Of a stretch of DNA of 64,000 bases, positions 21,859-33,370 are shown piece by piece; within the stretch, counting starts at the first letter, position 1; every line of letters begins with the position of its first letter. The DNA comes from Siphonodentalium dalli. Taxonomy: Eukaryota; Mollusca; Scaphopoda; Gadilida; Siphonodentaliidae. The notes under the pieces were generated by a model, which saw only the letters and a program-made list of their open reading frames with translations, did no database searches and was not told the DNA's origin. The position numbers and the translations under genes are program-made. The stretch covers positions 282,653,426 to 282,717,425 of the forward strand of contig CP136063.1 in assembly GCA_032622095.1 (NCBI GenBank). Direction: 5' to 3'.

Positions 21859-22407
21859 GTCAATTCAATTAATAATAAAATGAATTATGGGATTGCTAAT
21901 TATGATTTATGGGATTGCTAATTATATCCTATATCAATAAAGTATAACATGGGATGAATACACATAAAGGGCGTTGCATAAACTTTCACACGTCAATCAT
22001 TGAAACGGACTAGTCATTTTAAAATTGTCGAGCAGCACGTGCATGGTGCCCACAACGTAAGCCTTGAAATATATTCGCGCCAATTTCGCGGATGACTTGG
22101 TAAACAGAATTCGCAACGTCAGTAGCTACTCCAGCCCAATTTACAGCAACGCTGTCTCCCGACACAAACTGGCTACCTCTTAATTATGATTTCGATGAAA
22201 TAGGGTGTAAAGAAACGAAGTAATTTCTTTGTATCTTGACAAAGGAAAACAACAATATACTCGGTAATTGGCCTGTATGATGTGTAACCGCGATAATACC
22301 GTCTTCAAGGTTTACCGATTTATATGGAAAAGAACAACGGTAACGGTATTGAAAATCATACCGATTATAATCGGTATACCGAAATACCGCCCAGCACTAC
22401 TGTTTAT

Positions 22408-22755
22408 CATCACAGAGATTATTGATAATGAAAATAAGGGCAAAATATTTTTTTTCCGGATCCTTCTTAGTGATTGGTTTTACAAGCTGTTGTGGATATC
22501 TATGATATAGACTATATGCGGCTTATATGCGCCAATCGACATGGTACAGATTACACTGTAATTAACCGTGCTCATTGACTGGACTCATTATGCGCGTATG
22601 TGACACAGCGAGTGACTTATTGTGCTATTGTGTTCTGTACTGCATATTTAGTCTCCGATAAATCGTGTTTGTTAAAAGTCGTGTTTCGCAATGCTTCCCG
22701 ATTATTACTTCTGAACAAGAATCTGATACATTTGTTCCCTCGAACACACTAAAGA
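22408..22755. other. No gene; probable leader/LTR region of the BEL-type fragment
   Basis: Shared with copy 2 (55610-55957). It precedes the gag-like ORF, as a leader would, but no LTR boundary could be fixed. Confidence 0.35.
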
Positions 22756-22965
22756 ATGGATAAGCAGATCAGGACTAGGAGAGCTGTGCGTGGTCATACG
22801 ACTCGTTATATAAATGAAGCGGATGCAATTCTGAAATCAACAGATCCCGATTTAAACAGACTTTCCAGACGTATTGATGACATCACGGAGAAAATTGGTG
22901 AATTGGCGGATTTAACCCTTTCAGTTTTTTGTTTTTTTGGCTTGAATTTATTTGGGTATGCTTAA
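22756..22965 (+). pseudogene. BEL/Pao-type gag start, copy 1
   Basis: The ORF opens MDKQIRTRRAVRGHTTRYIN and continues with EADAILKST, NRLSRRIDDITEKIGELADL. This is the pattern of the helical N-terminus of BEL/Pao-type gag-pol proteins. It loses similarity after about 55 codons (a hydrophobic, T-rich tail) and stops at 22965, so only a fragment remains. Confidence 0.5.
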
Positions 22966-23114
22966 GCATGCTATGTAAAACACGGAACAATGACAGTTTA
23001 TTTCGTCAAATCCCACACTGTTAAAGAATCGCCCTCATGAAGAGGAGAAGCCCAGTCCGGTTCTGTGACATTGGATATAGCACAATCATGTGCAAAGTTT
23101 GCTTGGACTCCTAG

Positions 23115-24805
23115 CCTTGGAGCTCTTCCTGCCATGGAAAACCACAGGTCCCCAGAACAAAATTTGACCCCACCCCCAATAGTACTTAATCCTATAGAAA
23201 GGTATCCAACTTGGCCCGGCCTAATTTTTTATTATTTTTACAAAGTCCACAATCAGGTTAAAATACACAAATAATTTTTGTAACATAATTGCCTCATATA
23301 TAGTTAGAAAGCTGTTATTACTCTTCAATTTGATGCATCCCTTGTAAAAATTGGTCAAGAAAAACTCCGGTTATGAGCACAGGTCAAACGCAAACCGGCT
23401 GTAATATTTCACTCGTTCGAGATGGTGTCCGCTAAACTGGGTCAAAAAGTCCGGTTTTTACACTGACTTTCGCTTCAAAAAACACGCTCAACCGTAAGTA
23501 GGATATATATTATACATCAATAGAAGTGGAATTGTTTACTGACCCACCCAAACCAATCATGCCACATCACGGCATCGTATCTCTTGTATTTATTGAAAAA
23601 TTCAGTTTCTTAACCAGGAAGGAAATTGAAATTTTCCAAATGCAGCCATGTTGTGCGAGTCTGCTATGAGTACTATTTATAGTTCGCATGCAACACAATA
23701 TATAGTTATAAAAATTGAATAAATACACAAAGACTGAATTAACACGAATGCCGATTTGAAAACATACATATGGACAGGAATATAACTCCATAAATATTTA
23801 GAGCGTAAACTACTTCTTGGTTATATATTTTGTTGCATAAGAACTATAAATAGTACTCATAGCAGACTCGCACAACATGGCTGCATTTTGAAAATTTCAC
23901 TTTGCTTCGGGGTTTATGAAACTGGAGTTTTCAATAAATACGAGAGATACGATGCCGTGATGTAGCGTGATTGGTTTGGGTGAGTCAGTAAACAATTCCA
24001 CTTCTAATGATGTATACTATATATATTCTACTAACTGTTGATTGTGTTTTTGAAGTGCAAGTCGGTGTAAAAATCACACTTTTTGACCCAGTTTAGCGGA
24101 CACCATCTCGAACCAGTTAAATTTTACAGCTGGTTTGCGTCAGACCTGTGCTCATAACCCGAGTTTTTCTTAACCAATTTTTACAGGGGATACATCAAAT
24201 TGAAGAGTAATAACATATCTTTCTACTCTTGAGTGCCTAATAAAAGTACAGGGTGGAATAATAGTACAGGTTGGAAAATGTCGCGTAACTGAATAATAGT
24301 ACAGGGCGGAATAAATGTACAGACTGGAAATATTAGTACCATACATCCCAACAAAACGCACCATCTGACTGGTTTACTGATGCCATGTGACAGAAATAGT
24401 TTTGATGGATAGCCAGGTCTGTGAATCTACAGTGTGCTGATCACTGTCAACAATCAGAGTTCATTTATCTATGAATAACACAATTTAAGATTGGTGAATT
24501 ACTTCTTTTGGTTAATTTAATAAACGTACAGGACCAAATAACGATCGTACAGGTGGGAATTTTACCTCAATTTTAATAATCGTACATGTATGTTTATTAG
24601 GCACTCAAGAGTAACTATATAAGAGGCATTTATGTTACAAAAATTATTTTTGTGTATTTTAACCTGATTGTGGACTTTGTAAATATAATAAAAAATTAGG
24701 CCGGGCCAAGTTGGATACCTTTCTATAGGAATAAGTACTATTGGGGGTGGGGTAAATTTTTGTTCTGGGGACCTGTGGTTTTCCATGGCAGGAAGAGCTC
24801 CAAGG
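23115..24805. mobile_element. 1.7-kb palindromic foldback element, copy 1
   Basis: CCTTGGAGCTCTTCCTGCC at the left mirrors GGCAGGAAGAGCTCCAAGG at the right. Arm pairing continues (AAGTTGGATACC, TTTAGCGGACACCATCTCGA, GATACGATGCCGTGAT, CAACATGGCTGCAT) to a centre near 23760. A 386-bp MITE interrupts the right arm. ORFs on either arm are mirror copies and not genes. No transposase seen. Confidence 0.85.
24226..24611. mobile_element. 386-bp MITE nested in the palindrome arm, copy 1
   Basis: Ends CTCTTGAGTGCCTAATAA and TTATTAGGCACTCAAGAG with TA on both sides. The left arm of the host palindrome shows the unoccupied site. Internal AGTACAGG motifs repeat. Tc1/mariner type by its TA duplication. 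Confidence 0.85.
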
Positions 24806-25060
24806 CTTGTCAATTATGCAGAGAGGAAGATGGCCCATAGTCAGATTCTACCATGATTCCACTTTGTTCTACTCTGGAATTCATGCTATATGATTGAATT
24901 ATTGTATCCAGCGTAAGTATGCATGGATAATTTTAGCTGTCAATCTCTCATTATTTGTCACTCGTCTTAAATGCTGGTTTTTTCCCTCTCCTATTTTCGA
25001 GACTCCGTTTCAGTGACAAGTTACATGACCTATGTAGACAGACAACACTTGCTTGCTAAA
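24806..25060. other. No gene seen
   Basis: Short linker between the palindrome and the Crypton-like fragment. Confidence 0.4.
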
Positions 25061-25480
25061 TGTCAGTCTGGCGTATTAATACCATTTCTCATGAACTTTT
25101 AAATGAAATATTGCGTAAATTCTACGCTGAAGTAAAACCAAAAAAAAACAAGACACAAGCTTATCACCAAGCACTCTGACTGGCATCAGAGCAGCAATTC
25201 ATCAACATATCACATCAGCACCAATAAGTCGACCAATAAACATTATATCGAGATAAAGAATTCCAAAGTGCAATCAACATGTTTGCTGCAAGATGTAAGC
25301 TATATTTGAAAACTGGGAATCCGAAACCAAAAGAAACATTTTCTATATCGAAGGATTCTGAACATGTAGAATTTGTAGAGATATCAGAAACCGAAGCGAC
25401 TAAAAACCATGGACATGGAAAGTCTGAAGTTATATCGCTCTTGACCACCCGGTCGAGTAAGATACTTTCGAGTGTTTAAT
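25060..25480 (+). pseudogene. Crypton-like tyrosine recombinase fragment, copy 1
   Basis: Read across frames, the segment has SVWRINTISHELLNEIL, RKFYAEVKPKK, then RDKEF(Q)SA, NMFAARCKLYLKTGNPKPK. This order matches the N-terminal part of DUF3504/Crypton-type recombinase-like proteins of invertebrates, as I recall them. In-frame stops and frameshifts interrupt the middle, and no catalytic C-terminal R..H..R..Y region is seen. It is a dead fragment. The longest clean frame is 25279-25479. Confidence 0.5.
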
Positions 25481-26112
25481 GTCGCATAAAAATAATATTT
25501 CTTGCAGAACTATGCATGAAAATGTGTGTTATTCATCTGTTTTGACTCACTAAGAAATAGTGTTGAGTTTGACATTCAATCAGAAATCGTCAATAAACAA
25601 TTCTGATTCTGATCAGGAAAGTGCGATTATCCAGGAAAACGAGAAATGATTCAGACTGCAATGATTCGGACTGCAAAATTCTAATTGAGAGAGTCCAATA
25701 TCTAGAAAAAACGAGGAACTGCGATTGGACGGATGGAACTGGATCAATCGGGGAACAGAAGACTTTATTTGATTGAATATGTATTTTTTGTTACATGTAA
25801 TTTGTGAGTCGTGTTGTTATGATTAAAATTCATGTAAAAAAATAATACTGTAAATTCTCCAGCAAAAGGTTTCCATAATTAATACTGGGGGCTCACCTAC
25901 GAGGTAGTGTGAAAAACTGCTGCATTATCATTTCAACATGCTTCATGAACATTTTCTCCAACAACGTTATACCTATATTTGTTGATTGACATGCGCTCAT
26001 TTAGAGTTCACATTAGCCTAATTACATGTAGGTCTCATTTTGGAACTAAAAAATAAATTATAAAATTGTATTTGTGTTAAAAAAAATATAAAAATTAATC
26101 AAACAAACAAAA
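25481..26112. other. No gene seen
   Basis: AT-rich sequence shared with copy 2; no supported feature. Confidence 0.4.
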
Positions 26113-26803
26113 CAAGAGATGGACTGTCGTCCGGTGCATACCCCCTCGTGGCATACCGCCTAGTGTGGGCATATCTATAACTTATGATGGCTATACTCAG
26201 ACATATGGACCCAGAAATCAGCATTTTCATATAACAAAGATGAATAACAATAGAACAAAAAACCAAAACAAACATTTGAATGTGCCATTAAATGTCCTCA
26301 TAGCGGTGAACATCCATACAAAATTTCATTGAGATCCGAGCATTACTGTTCAAGTTACGACATGAACAGACACCAGACGGACCAAAAAGCCAACATTTCC
26401 AGATGAACAAAGATGAATAACTCTAGAATGGAAAAGCGGAACAAACGATGGAACCCTCTTTTTAATGTCCTCATAGTAGTGAACATCCATACCAAATCCC
26501 ATTGAAATCCCAGCACAACTGCTGAAATTACGACATGAACAGACACCAGACAGGCCAAAAAGCCACTATTTCCAGATAAACAAAGATGAATAACTCTAGA
26601 ATGGAAAATCCAAACAAAACGATGGAACCCTCTATTTAATGTCCTCATAATAGTGAACATCCATACCTAATTTCATTCAGATCCGAGCACTACTGTTCAA
26701 GTTATGACTAGAACAGACATCGGACGGACGTACGGACGGACGAATGACGCACGGACAGGTGCAAAACAGTATACCCCCCTTTTTTTTAAAAGGGGGTATA
26801 ATT
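26113..26803. mobile_element. Pearl-like element with three core units, copy 1
   Basis: Starts near CAAGAGATGGACTGTCG with GCATACCCCC and ends AGTATACCCCCC plus AGGGGGTATAA. Three core units about 174 bp apart each contain AACAAAGATGAATAAC, GTCCTCATAG, GTGAACATCCATAC and CATGAACAGACACCAGAC. An ACGG-type microsatellite lies at about 26712-26745. This is the plan of bivalve pearl elements. Confidence 0.7.
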
Positions 26804-26864
26804 ATTTCTTCTTCAGCCGTATTAGCCAGCTACTAGAGTCAGTCAGTAAAGAAAGTGATTTTTC

Positions 26865-27000
26865 AATATCTTGGATCCATTGAGTTGATCAAAGTGGATG
26901 CAGTATTCATATACAAGCTGAGGAAAGGCTTTCAATTTTACACCAAATTGTTTTGATTGGTACTGTCAACAAAATACAAAGAAAGCATGTACAATGTGAG
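26865..27000 (+). pseudogene. hAT-like family fragment, copy 1, internally deleted
   Basis: Shares QYLGSIELIKVDA and the following RLSIL segment with 60064-60400, but lacks about 190 bp that in copy 2 encode the IPWENMVSILSDSC motif. Confidence 0.55.
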
Positions 27001-27026
27001 GTTAGCATGTGACATAAGCTCTGATC

Positions 27027-27215
27027 ATGACGTCTGCTAGAGTACACTTGGCACTGAGTGTTCCTACTGTTATAAAAGTCATTGTATCCACTGTATGTTG
27101 CGGAGCTTACATGTTTTTAGTTTACCAACTTGCGATCAAAGAAAGACTTCCCGGTGTGATGTATCGCTCCCGTCTATTAAAAAGTGGAAACTGGCGCTTT
27201 AGTGTGAATTTCTAG
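27027..27215 (+). other. Unrecognised short ORF across the duplication edge
   Basis: The 62-codon frame is shared with copy 2 up to 27180 and then runs into unrelated sequence, so the C-terminus is a junction product. One hydrophobic stretch (VIVSTVCCGAYMFLVYQL) could be a membrane segment. No family is recognised. Confidence 0.3.
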
Positions 27216-27800
27216 CCAGAAACCTGCGTGTTGTCTCAAGTGCAAGGCAATGGATACTTTTCAGTGATAAACATCAAAAATTTCCTCCTGACAGGGCATC
27301 GGGTATGTGCTTCCCATATACGGCCACATTCCCCCAACCCCTAGCGGAAACCAGGACTCATGACACCATCTCCATTATTGTTACCGTTACCTCGAGCGAT
27401 TGTTTTGATATCTCCATACTGATACAAAATGGCCATCAGATATCAAGGATTTCTTGAGGGAGATTTGTGAATTCTTAACTATAAAATTCACTGCGTGTGA
27501 TAATTATGTTTCAAATCAAAGGTTGTCAGTTTATGATGTTGCGCTCAGCACGAAGCGCATTATTGATGCCCTCATTCTGCTGTATTATTCATTCTTGCCG
27601 AATGAGATGACATCAGTCAACAGGGCTAAAATAGGTTTGTTAATGAAGACTTTCAATGACACTAGTAAGAAAAGCATGTCCAAGATCCAGCGAATTCTGT
27701 CAAGAACAAAATGACTTGATGATGGAATGAAGAGAAAGATAGTTGAGAAATTGTTGTAGGAAGACACCAACACTGCTTTACTTTAATATGAACATTTATA
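27216..27800. other. Unique sequence; one unrecognised 86-codon ORF
   Basis: The ORF at 27454-27714 (plus strand) is rich in Ser, Lys and Ile with no motif I know. There is no supporting context, so it is not called as a gene. Confidence 0.35.
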
Positions 27801-27802
27801 TA

Positions 27803-28154
27803 CCCCGCTGGACAAAACAAGTGTCCATTGGCACCGCGGTGTATTTGCCGCGGTGTCAGAGTTTGTAACTGCAGTTGAGCACCATGGCCAAACGGCAAGT
27901 ACACTGCGGCCAAACGGCAAGTTCACTGCGACCCTCGCAGTCGAATGGCATGTACACTGTGGTTAGATTTCTGGTTTGTATTGTCTTTTTCAGTTTGATG
28001 AAAGTACACCGTGGCAACTACACCATGCCGAATGGCAATTACACCGCAGCCCAACTGTAGTTGGCCGGTGGACCCGTGGTATAGTTGCATTTAGGCTGTG
28101 TTGTCAACGCTAACCGCACCGCAGTTAAGTGGACACTTGTTTTGTCCAGCAGGG
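27803..28154. mobile_element. 352-bp MITE with TA target
   Basis: Ends CCCCGCTGGACAAAACAAGT and ACTTGTTTTGTCCAGCAGGG, flanked by TA. The interior has repeated GGCCAAACGGCAAGT and CACTGCGG-type words. Non-autonomous Tc1/mariner or pogo type. Confidence 0.8.
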
Positions 28155-28199
28155 TAGCGGCTTTGCCTTCCTTGAAAAACTATGTTTGTATTTTTCAAG

Positions 28200-29070
28200 C
28201 CACAGATTGTACATATACACCCCATCCATGTCACTCCATGTATACATATGCAATGCATCTCACCATTGGCCATATAGCCACTCGCTTGATATACGTACCC
28301 CTCACCCATGACCATATATATCCACACTTGTGTATAGATGAACACCCCACACATGCCCATACAGCCATGAGTCATCATGCAGGCACACTAGGTATACGCA
28401 TACACTTGACCCATGACCATATAGTCACCCCCTGTGTACCTATATTCAACACAAGATATACACATACCCCCAACCATGACCCTAGAAACACTCCAGGTAA
28501 ACATATGCACCTCACTAATGTAATAACCATACAATCACACTTAGGTATACCCGTACACCCTACACATGACCATACAGCCATGCAGGCATACCAGGTATAC
28601 TCCTACCAGACCTGTTAAGTTTTGAAAATGTCAATCCGGGAGATTTTTGTGGGAGGTATGCCCTTTATAGGTGTGGCTTCACCAGAGTGTGAAAATCAAT
28701 TAATATAAGTCTTCAATCAGAGGGAACATCAAAGTTACCGACGGTACATTCTGTGAATGTCATCCATGTGTGGGTATTTACGGTACCGGAAATAAGGAAG
28801 TCACTGTCATTTGGGGAATTCCCGCAAATGCACGAATTTAAAAAATAAAAAAAATTCGTTTTGGGATTTTCAATGCGGGGTTTTGATGAATCCGGGAGAA
28901 ATTGGGGGTTATCCGTGTTTGCGGAATTGGCGTTGCAATCCGGGAGTCTCACGGACAATCCGTGAAACTTAACAGCTCTGACTCCTACACCTTACCCATG
29001 ACCATATAGTAACTCTCTGTATACATATTCACCACATTCATGATCATACAGTCACTCCTTGTATACTGGA
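28200..29070. repeat. Diverged tandem repeat, about 60-bp unit, split by a hAT MITE
   Basis: ACCCATGACCATATAGTCAC and TATACATATACACC-type words recur irregularly over 28200-28606 and resume at 28981. ORFs here (for example 28085-28618) are repeat-driven and are not called. Confidence 0.7.
28607..28980. mobile_element. 374-bp hAT MITE
   Basis: Ends CAGACCTGTTAAGTTT and AAACTTAACAGCTCTG with the 8-bp duplication ACTCCTAC on both sides (28599-28606, 28981-28988). CAG...CTG ends plus 8 bp is the hAT signature. No transposase inside. Confidence 0.85.
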
Positions 29071-29103
29071 GGTGATTAAACAGTTCTTGTTCATGTTTAT
29101 TAA

Positions 29104-29297
29104 CCCTTTACCTATGGTCGACTCGCATATATAAGGGAATGCATTGGCACAGGGCATAACTGTAACCATCACAATGTGGTCAATGAGCCGGTTCCAATGA
29201 TATCCATATTTGTATGGTTTTATTGAGACAGACCCAAGATATTTTAGGCTGTTGAAGCTTTATTTGGCCGGTTTTGGCCGGTTTGTTGGGTAAAGGG
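29104..29297. mobile_element. 194-bp deleted TTAA MITE with a 28-bp flanking duplication
   Basis: Begins CCCTTTACC and ends TGTTGGGTAAAGGG. It is a shortened relative of 11928-12319, its left end joined directly to the middle of a hairpin. The flanks are not just TTAA: a perfect 28-bp stretch that starts and ends with TTAA occurs on both sides (29076-29103 and 29298-29325). Confidence 0.85.
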
Positions 29298-29388
29298 TTA
29301 AACAGTTCTTGTTCATGTTTATTAAGCCAGAGTTAATCGCCAACAAGAGTCCAAGACAAATAAGAAATGTAAACTATCAACAAAACAA

Positions 29389-29832
29389 ATGTTTATTGGT
29401 GGCGATAATGAAAAATTAGTTGCTCAGCTTGGTAGAAAAGACACTGTGGTGGAAGAGTTTATGGATGTTACCATGACTGCTTACATGGACTGTGGTACAT
29501 ACATGCTGAATAAGCTGCCTATAGACAGCGAAATTCTGCAGGCGCCATCCTGCATTGATCCAACGGTTTTGAAGCACTCCATGGCAGCATCAGGCCTAAA
29601 GTCACTTGTAAGTGATTTTAAACTTAGTCAACTTCAGACGTCTTCAGAACTAAATGAGTTCTATTTACAATTGAGGAATCTGCAGGTTGCAAATTTACCT
29701 AGTTACAAGGATGGTGAAACCAGTATTGTTGAATGGTGGACTGATGTTTATGCTAGTGGAAAACATCACAGCCTGTGCAAAATTGATGCAAAGAGTAACA
29801 GGATGAACATATATATCTTATCAGAAAGTTAA
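29389..29832 (+). pseudogene. C-terminal part of a hAT-like transposase-family protein
   Basis: The 147-codon frame contains TAYMDCGTYMLNKLPIDSEI, a CIDPTVLKHS segment, LKSLV, SELNEFYLQLRN, and IVEWWTDVYASGKHHSLCKI. I recognise this order (YM..KLPL...LDP...EW...VDxYW..V...KY..L.KV) from an invertebrate hAT-like family that ends in an ADVERGFS-type dimerisation motif. Here the frame ends before that motif. The N-terminal type of the same family (IPWEN...DSC) is at 60064. Partial and probably dead. Confidence 0.5.
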
Positions 29833-32800
29833 ATATGGTCTGAGAACAGCATCAAACTCCGTTATCTCCTTTCTAAGATGCAAAGAAACTAATTTCTCTC
29901 CAGTCAAAAAATAATTGTGCCATAAGTTGTATTCCGAGCCTATGGTTTATATTATGCTCAGCTTGATTGATTCGATGTTGCTATTTGATTTGTATCTGAA
30001 CTCTAATTTTAGTAATATATTCCATTCATGTCATTGACTTTTGTGAGATAGTCATAGCTGATCAATTATCCCATGATAGCAATCAGAGTCATTGCAAAAC
30101 TTTTAATTAATGTCAAATGGGCATTATGGCAGATTCATTAAATTCCGGAACGAATTGTTCCGTAAATCAGATCTTTTGATCGATACTTACACATTATAAG
30201 AATAAAATAAATTATTTTTCTTCATTGATTCAAGATTGAGCTTACAATATATTTCACTGGATAAAATAACATATCTTTGTGGTTAGTGAGAATCAAATGT
30301 CACCGTCTCGATTGAGTTCAACCTTTCGTTCCGATTCCGGTTCCTATCAGGGAAAAATGGATATCACTGAAATTTTCATTTACTCACTTTGATTGACAAT
30401 CTTATTAATATAATGAGCTAATGTCTTATTAAAGTTGAGAAACTGTATGTCCCCAATTGCAAACACCCAGTAAATCTATACAGAGCAACTTTACCGCTGG
30501 TAGCAGCAATCTGTGGAAGCGGTCATACCAACTTGTAATTGGTGATAGACTATGGATTACTTTGACAAATAAAGCATTCATTTGTAACAGTATTAAAGTG
30601 TAAATATACTCGATTATACTCGTTCGATAATATCGAATAGGGTTAAAGCGGCAGACAATATTGGAGAGGGTCAAAACAGAGTCCGTAATTGGGACAGAGC
30701 AGGTGTGAGTTTGATTGACATTAAGATCACATTGAGCTTGCGGGATAAGCGTGCGAAGTGAATTGTTTTGTCAGGCGTATGCGCGTGATAGCCTATTCAT
30801 TCTAGATTTCGACGCAGTTGAGAATAGAGTGTTGATTGTGATTTGTACACGAACACGAATCGTAACACGAATCGGAAACCTCGAAACATACAAAATCATC
30901 GTTTATATTTGGTATGAATTTGCCGATGATAAAATATTTTTAATTTTTGAGATTTATTTATTGTAATTTAATGTTTGGATCTGTATGTTTATTGTACAGA
31001 TATGAATTTAATTGTTGTTCGAATAAATTATAATAACAATATTTGAGTTAGAGTATAATTACTTTATGTTTAACTGAGTGAAACGATAAGTAAAACATAT
31101 ACTGGATTTAATATGCTACGCTTCATTGTGTACTCACCCAATTTCGTTGTAATACTATAAGCTGCCTTCTGTAAAATTAATTTTATATTAGTTTACCTTA
31201 TTTGCAGTTAGATTATGGGTACATTAGCAAATCTTAAAAACATTTCTTCCATTTTAAGGCGATCACTATATGATGGTTGAATTTTTGAATGAAAAAGGTC
31301 GGCCTTTTGGGATCATCAGCACAAAATGGGCAATTGATTTTCCACAGAATCGTTGAGGGGAACAGCGAACTGGCCTGAGAATGATGGCACAAAGAAGGCG
31401 AGGATTCATGCAGCAGTAAGCCTGATTGGAAAGTGGTTGAGATACTCAGCCTTTATTCTACAGGTGAGTACATGTATTAAAGATGCATAATCTGAATTAA
31501 CGCTCCCAAATGACAATTTCTTTGGCTTCAGGGTGAACACTATTCGAGTCGAGGAACCCACCCATCAAAGCTCAGAGTGATCAAATGTAAATTTTTTATT
31601 TTATTTCTCGATATGTGTAATTATTTGTGGCCCAGAAAAGTCGTCAAACAGATGGTCTCTGACAAAATTGTGGATGAAGATGGATAACTCAAAAATCAAG
31701 TGGTAATAGGGCAGATTTTGTGATATGCAAGTAATATTATGGCCATATTTATTTGAAAGTGTTTTGGTTTGGGTTTCCCGACCTACCCTACAGGTATTTT
31801 TTGCGTGCTACCCTAAACATTTTTCCATCCTGTCAGCAAAATGAAAACAAATCGCGTATCATACAGATACAAACTACCGAAGTATGTCACTGGTACGAAT
31901 TATCTGAGTATGCACATCCACTGTTATTGAGGTGCATAACGAACACACGCAATATAAAATGTCAAGTTTTTACGCACTTGCAAGCATGCAGAAAGCAAAC
32001 ACTTAATAAGAATATCACACACAAACTTTTCAAGAAATTTTCAAAGCCAAACACGATGATTTCAACAAGCTTGATGTTTGGCGTAGCGCGTATTCTACCC
32101 GATATCGAAAGATAAATTGTTCTCTTTAATTTGACGGACACTTTATCGACAACTGTGATACTGATAGGAGAAGTTGTAGATATAGACTTACCATGTAAAA
32201 TATAGTGTTTAAATACATAGACACTGATAATTTATTATTGCCCACTCTCTAAATGAGCATTGTCACTGGTAAGTACTTCATACCGGAGCGCGTGGTTGCG
32301 ACGTGTTTCTGTAACGTCTGGTACTTCAGACCAGCGACAGCCATCTTGTAGTAGGCTGTACTTTTGTATTCAGTGTCATAACATATAAGTGTGTTCAAAA
32401 ATCAAGCATATATGCCGCACGGACAATCATACATTACAGAAGAGACAACATACACGGACCCTGGCCTATATTCTCATAAAAAGGTAACATCGATTTTCAA
32501 TTATAGCATACATTATCGCATGAAATTAATTTTTTATAAAATATATAATATAAACACAACTCCCCCATCGTATGATTTCCCAACCACTACGTGAACGCGC
32601 CTCGTTCATCGCACGAATCTCGTGTTAATATGTCGTGTAAATCTAAACAACGGACTCGTGATTACCGGTAAGAGAGACTCTCGTTCGCGCAGGTTTTTTA
32701 TCTAGTTTGACGTCATGTATTTTGATGGAGAGGGAAATTTGGCCACTTTTTTCCAGCTGGAGGTATAGAACCGGTAATTTGGTCTATACGGCCCACTCTC

Positions 32801-33227
32801 TGGTGACCAATTAGGTCGAGCGTTAAGGGCCGAAACCTATCACAGAAACAGGCTGTATTTGATGTCTGTTATGCCAGAGTTACGCTCTTGATAACTCCTT
32901 GCTGGTATAGTTTTTTCGATCCCAACTTTATAAATGCTATCTTTTGGACATGGTCTTAGTAAACATTTTCCAAAATGGGTTAATTATTTTTCCTCCAAAA
33001 CCATCAGGATATACCGATAGTCAAACACTGCATAACAATAAACATATACATAAACATATCACCAGAAAAGGTGTGTCAGTTATAATAAGGTTTATAAAAT
33101 CTAAATATATTATATCTGACAGCGATATAACTTTTGTACTAAATTTGCCAGTAGTGAGTACTATTTACATTACATATTTATATTGTCCCACGAATCAGTG
33201 TCGCTTTAACAACGGAACCTCTGAAAT
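29833..33227. other. 3.4 kb without a supported gene
   Basis: Unique AT-rich sequence. ORFs of up to 120 codons (31753-32115) show no motif, no repeat relation and no splice logic that I can defend. Confidence 0.45.
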
Positions 33228-33370
33228 CGCACAAACAATAAAACCTTTTTGTGATAGTGTGTGGAATTCAATAGCTGTTATGCATGGAACACGTCCGAAT
33301 CTCGCACAAACAATAAAACCTCTTAGTTACGGTGGTTGGGGGCCTGGCATTGTGAATCTCTTATTTGGAT
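33228..33370. repeat. Short direct repeat pair
   Basis: CTCGCACAAACAATAAAACC-type sequence occurs at about 33228 and 33301. Confidence 0.7.

Larger units (their letters stand above)
19116..22399 (-). mobile_element. Complete hAT transposon (3,284 bp)
   Basis: Terminal inverted repeats TAGTGCTGGGCGGTATTT and AAATACCGCCCAGCACTA, with more (A)ATACCGCGGT-type copies just inside. Flanked by the 8-bp duplication CTGTTTAT (19108-19115 and 22400-22407). Copy 2 of the surrounding segment shows the unoccupied single CTGTTTAT at 55602-55609. It encodes a ZBED-type hAT transposase on the minus strand. Absence from copy 2 dates the insertion after the two copies separated. Confidence 0.95.
10701..27180. 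repeat. Segmental duplication, copy 1
   Basis: Nearly base-for-base the same as 44391-60561 apart from discrete insertions and deletions. The left edge falls at GATGATGAGCTGCTCGCC, which in copy 2 is the last unit of the satellite. The right edge falls after CGCTCCCGTCTATTAA. Coding divergence in the FEM1-like gene is about 0.3 percent by eye. Copy 1 alone carries the hAT element at 19116-22399. Confidence 0.95.

Noticed and set aside
24562-24813. 83-codon ORF similar to the ORF at 23065 and at 57769
   Set aside because: The two ORFs are the mirrored arms of the palindrome, not a duplicated gene.
28085-28618. 177-codon His-rich ORF
   Set aside because: Spans the end of a MITE and a degenerate tandem repeat; no motif, and the repeats explain it.
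31753-32115. 120-codon ORF as a gene
   Set aside because: No motif, no splice or promoter context, unremarkable composition in AT-rich DNA.
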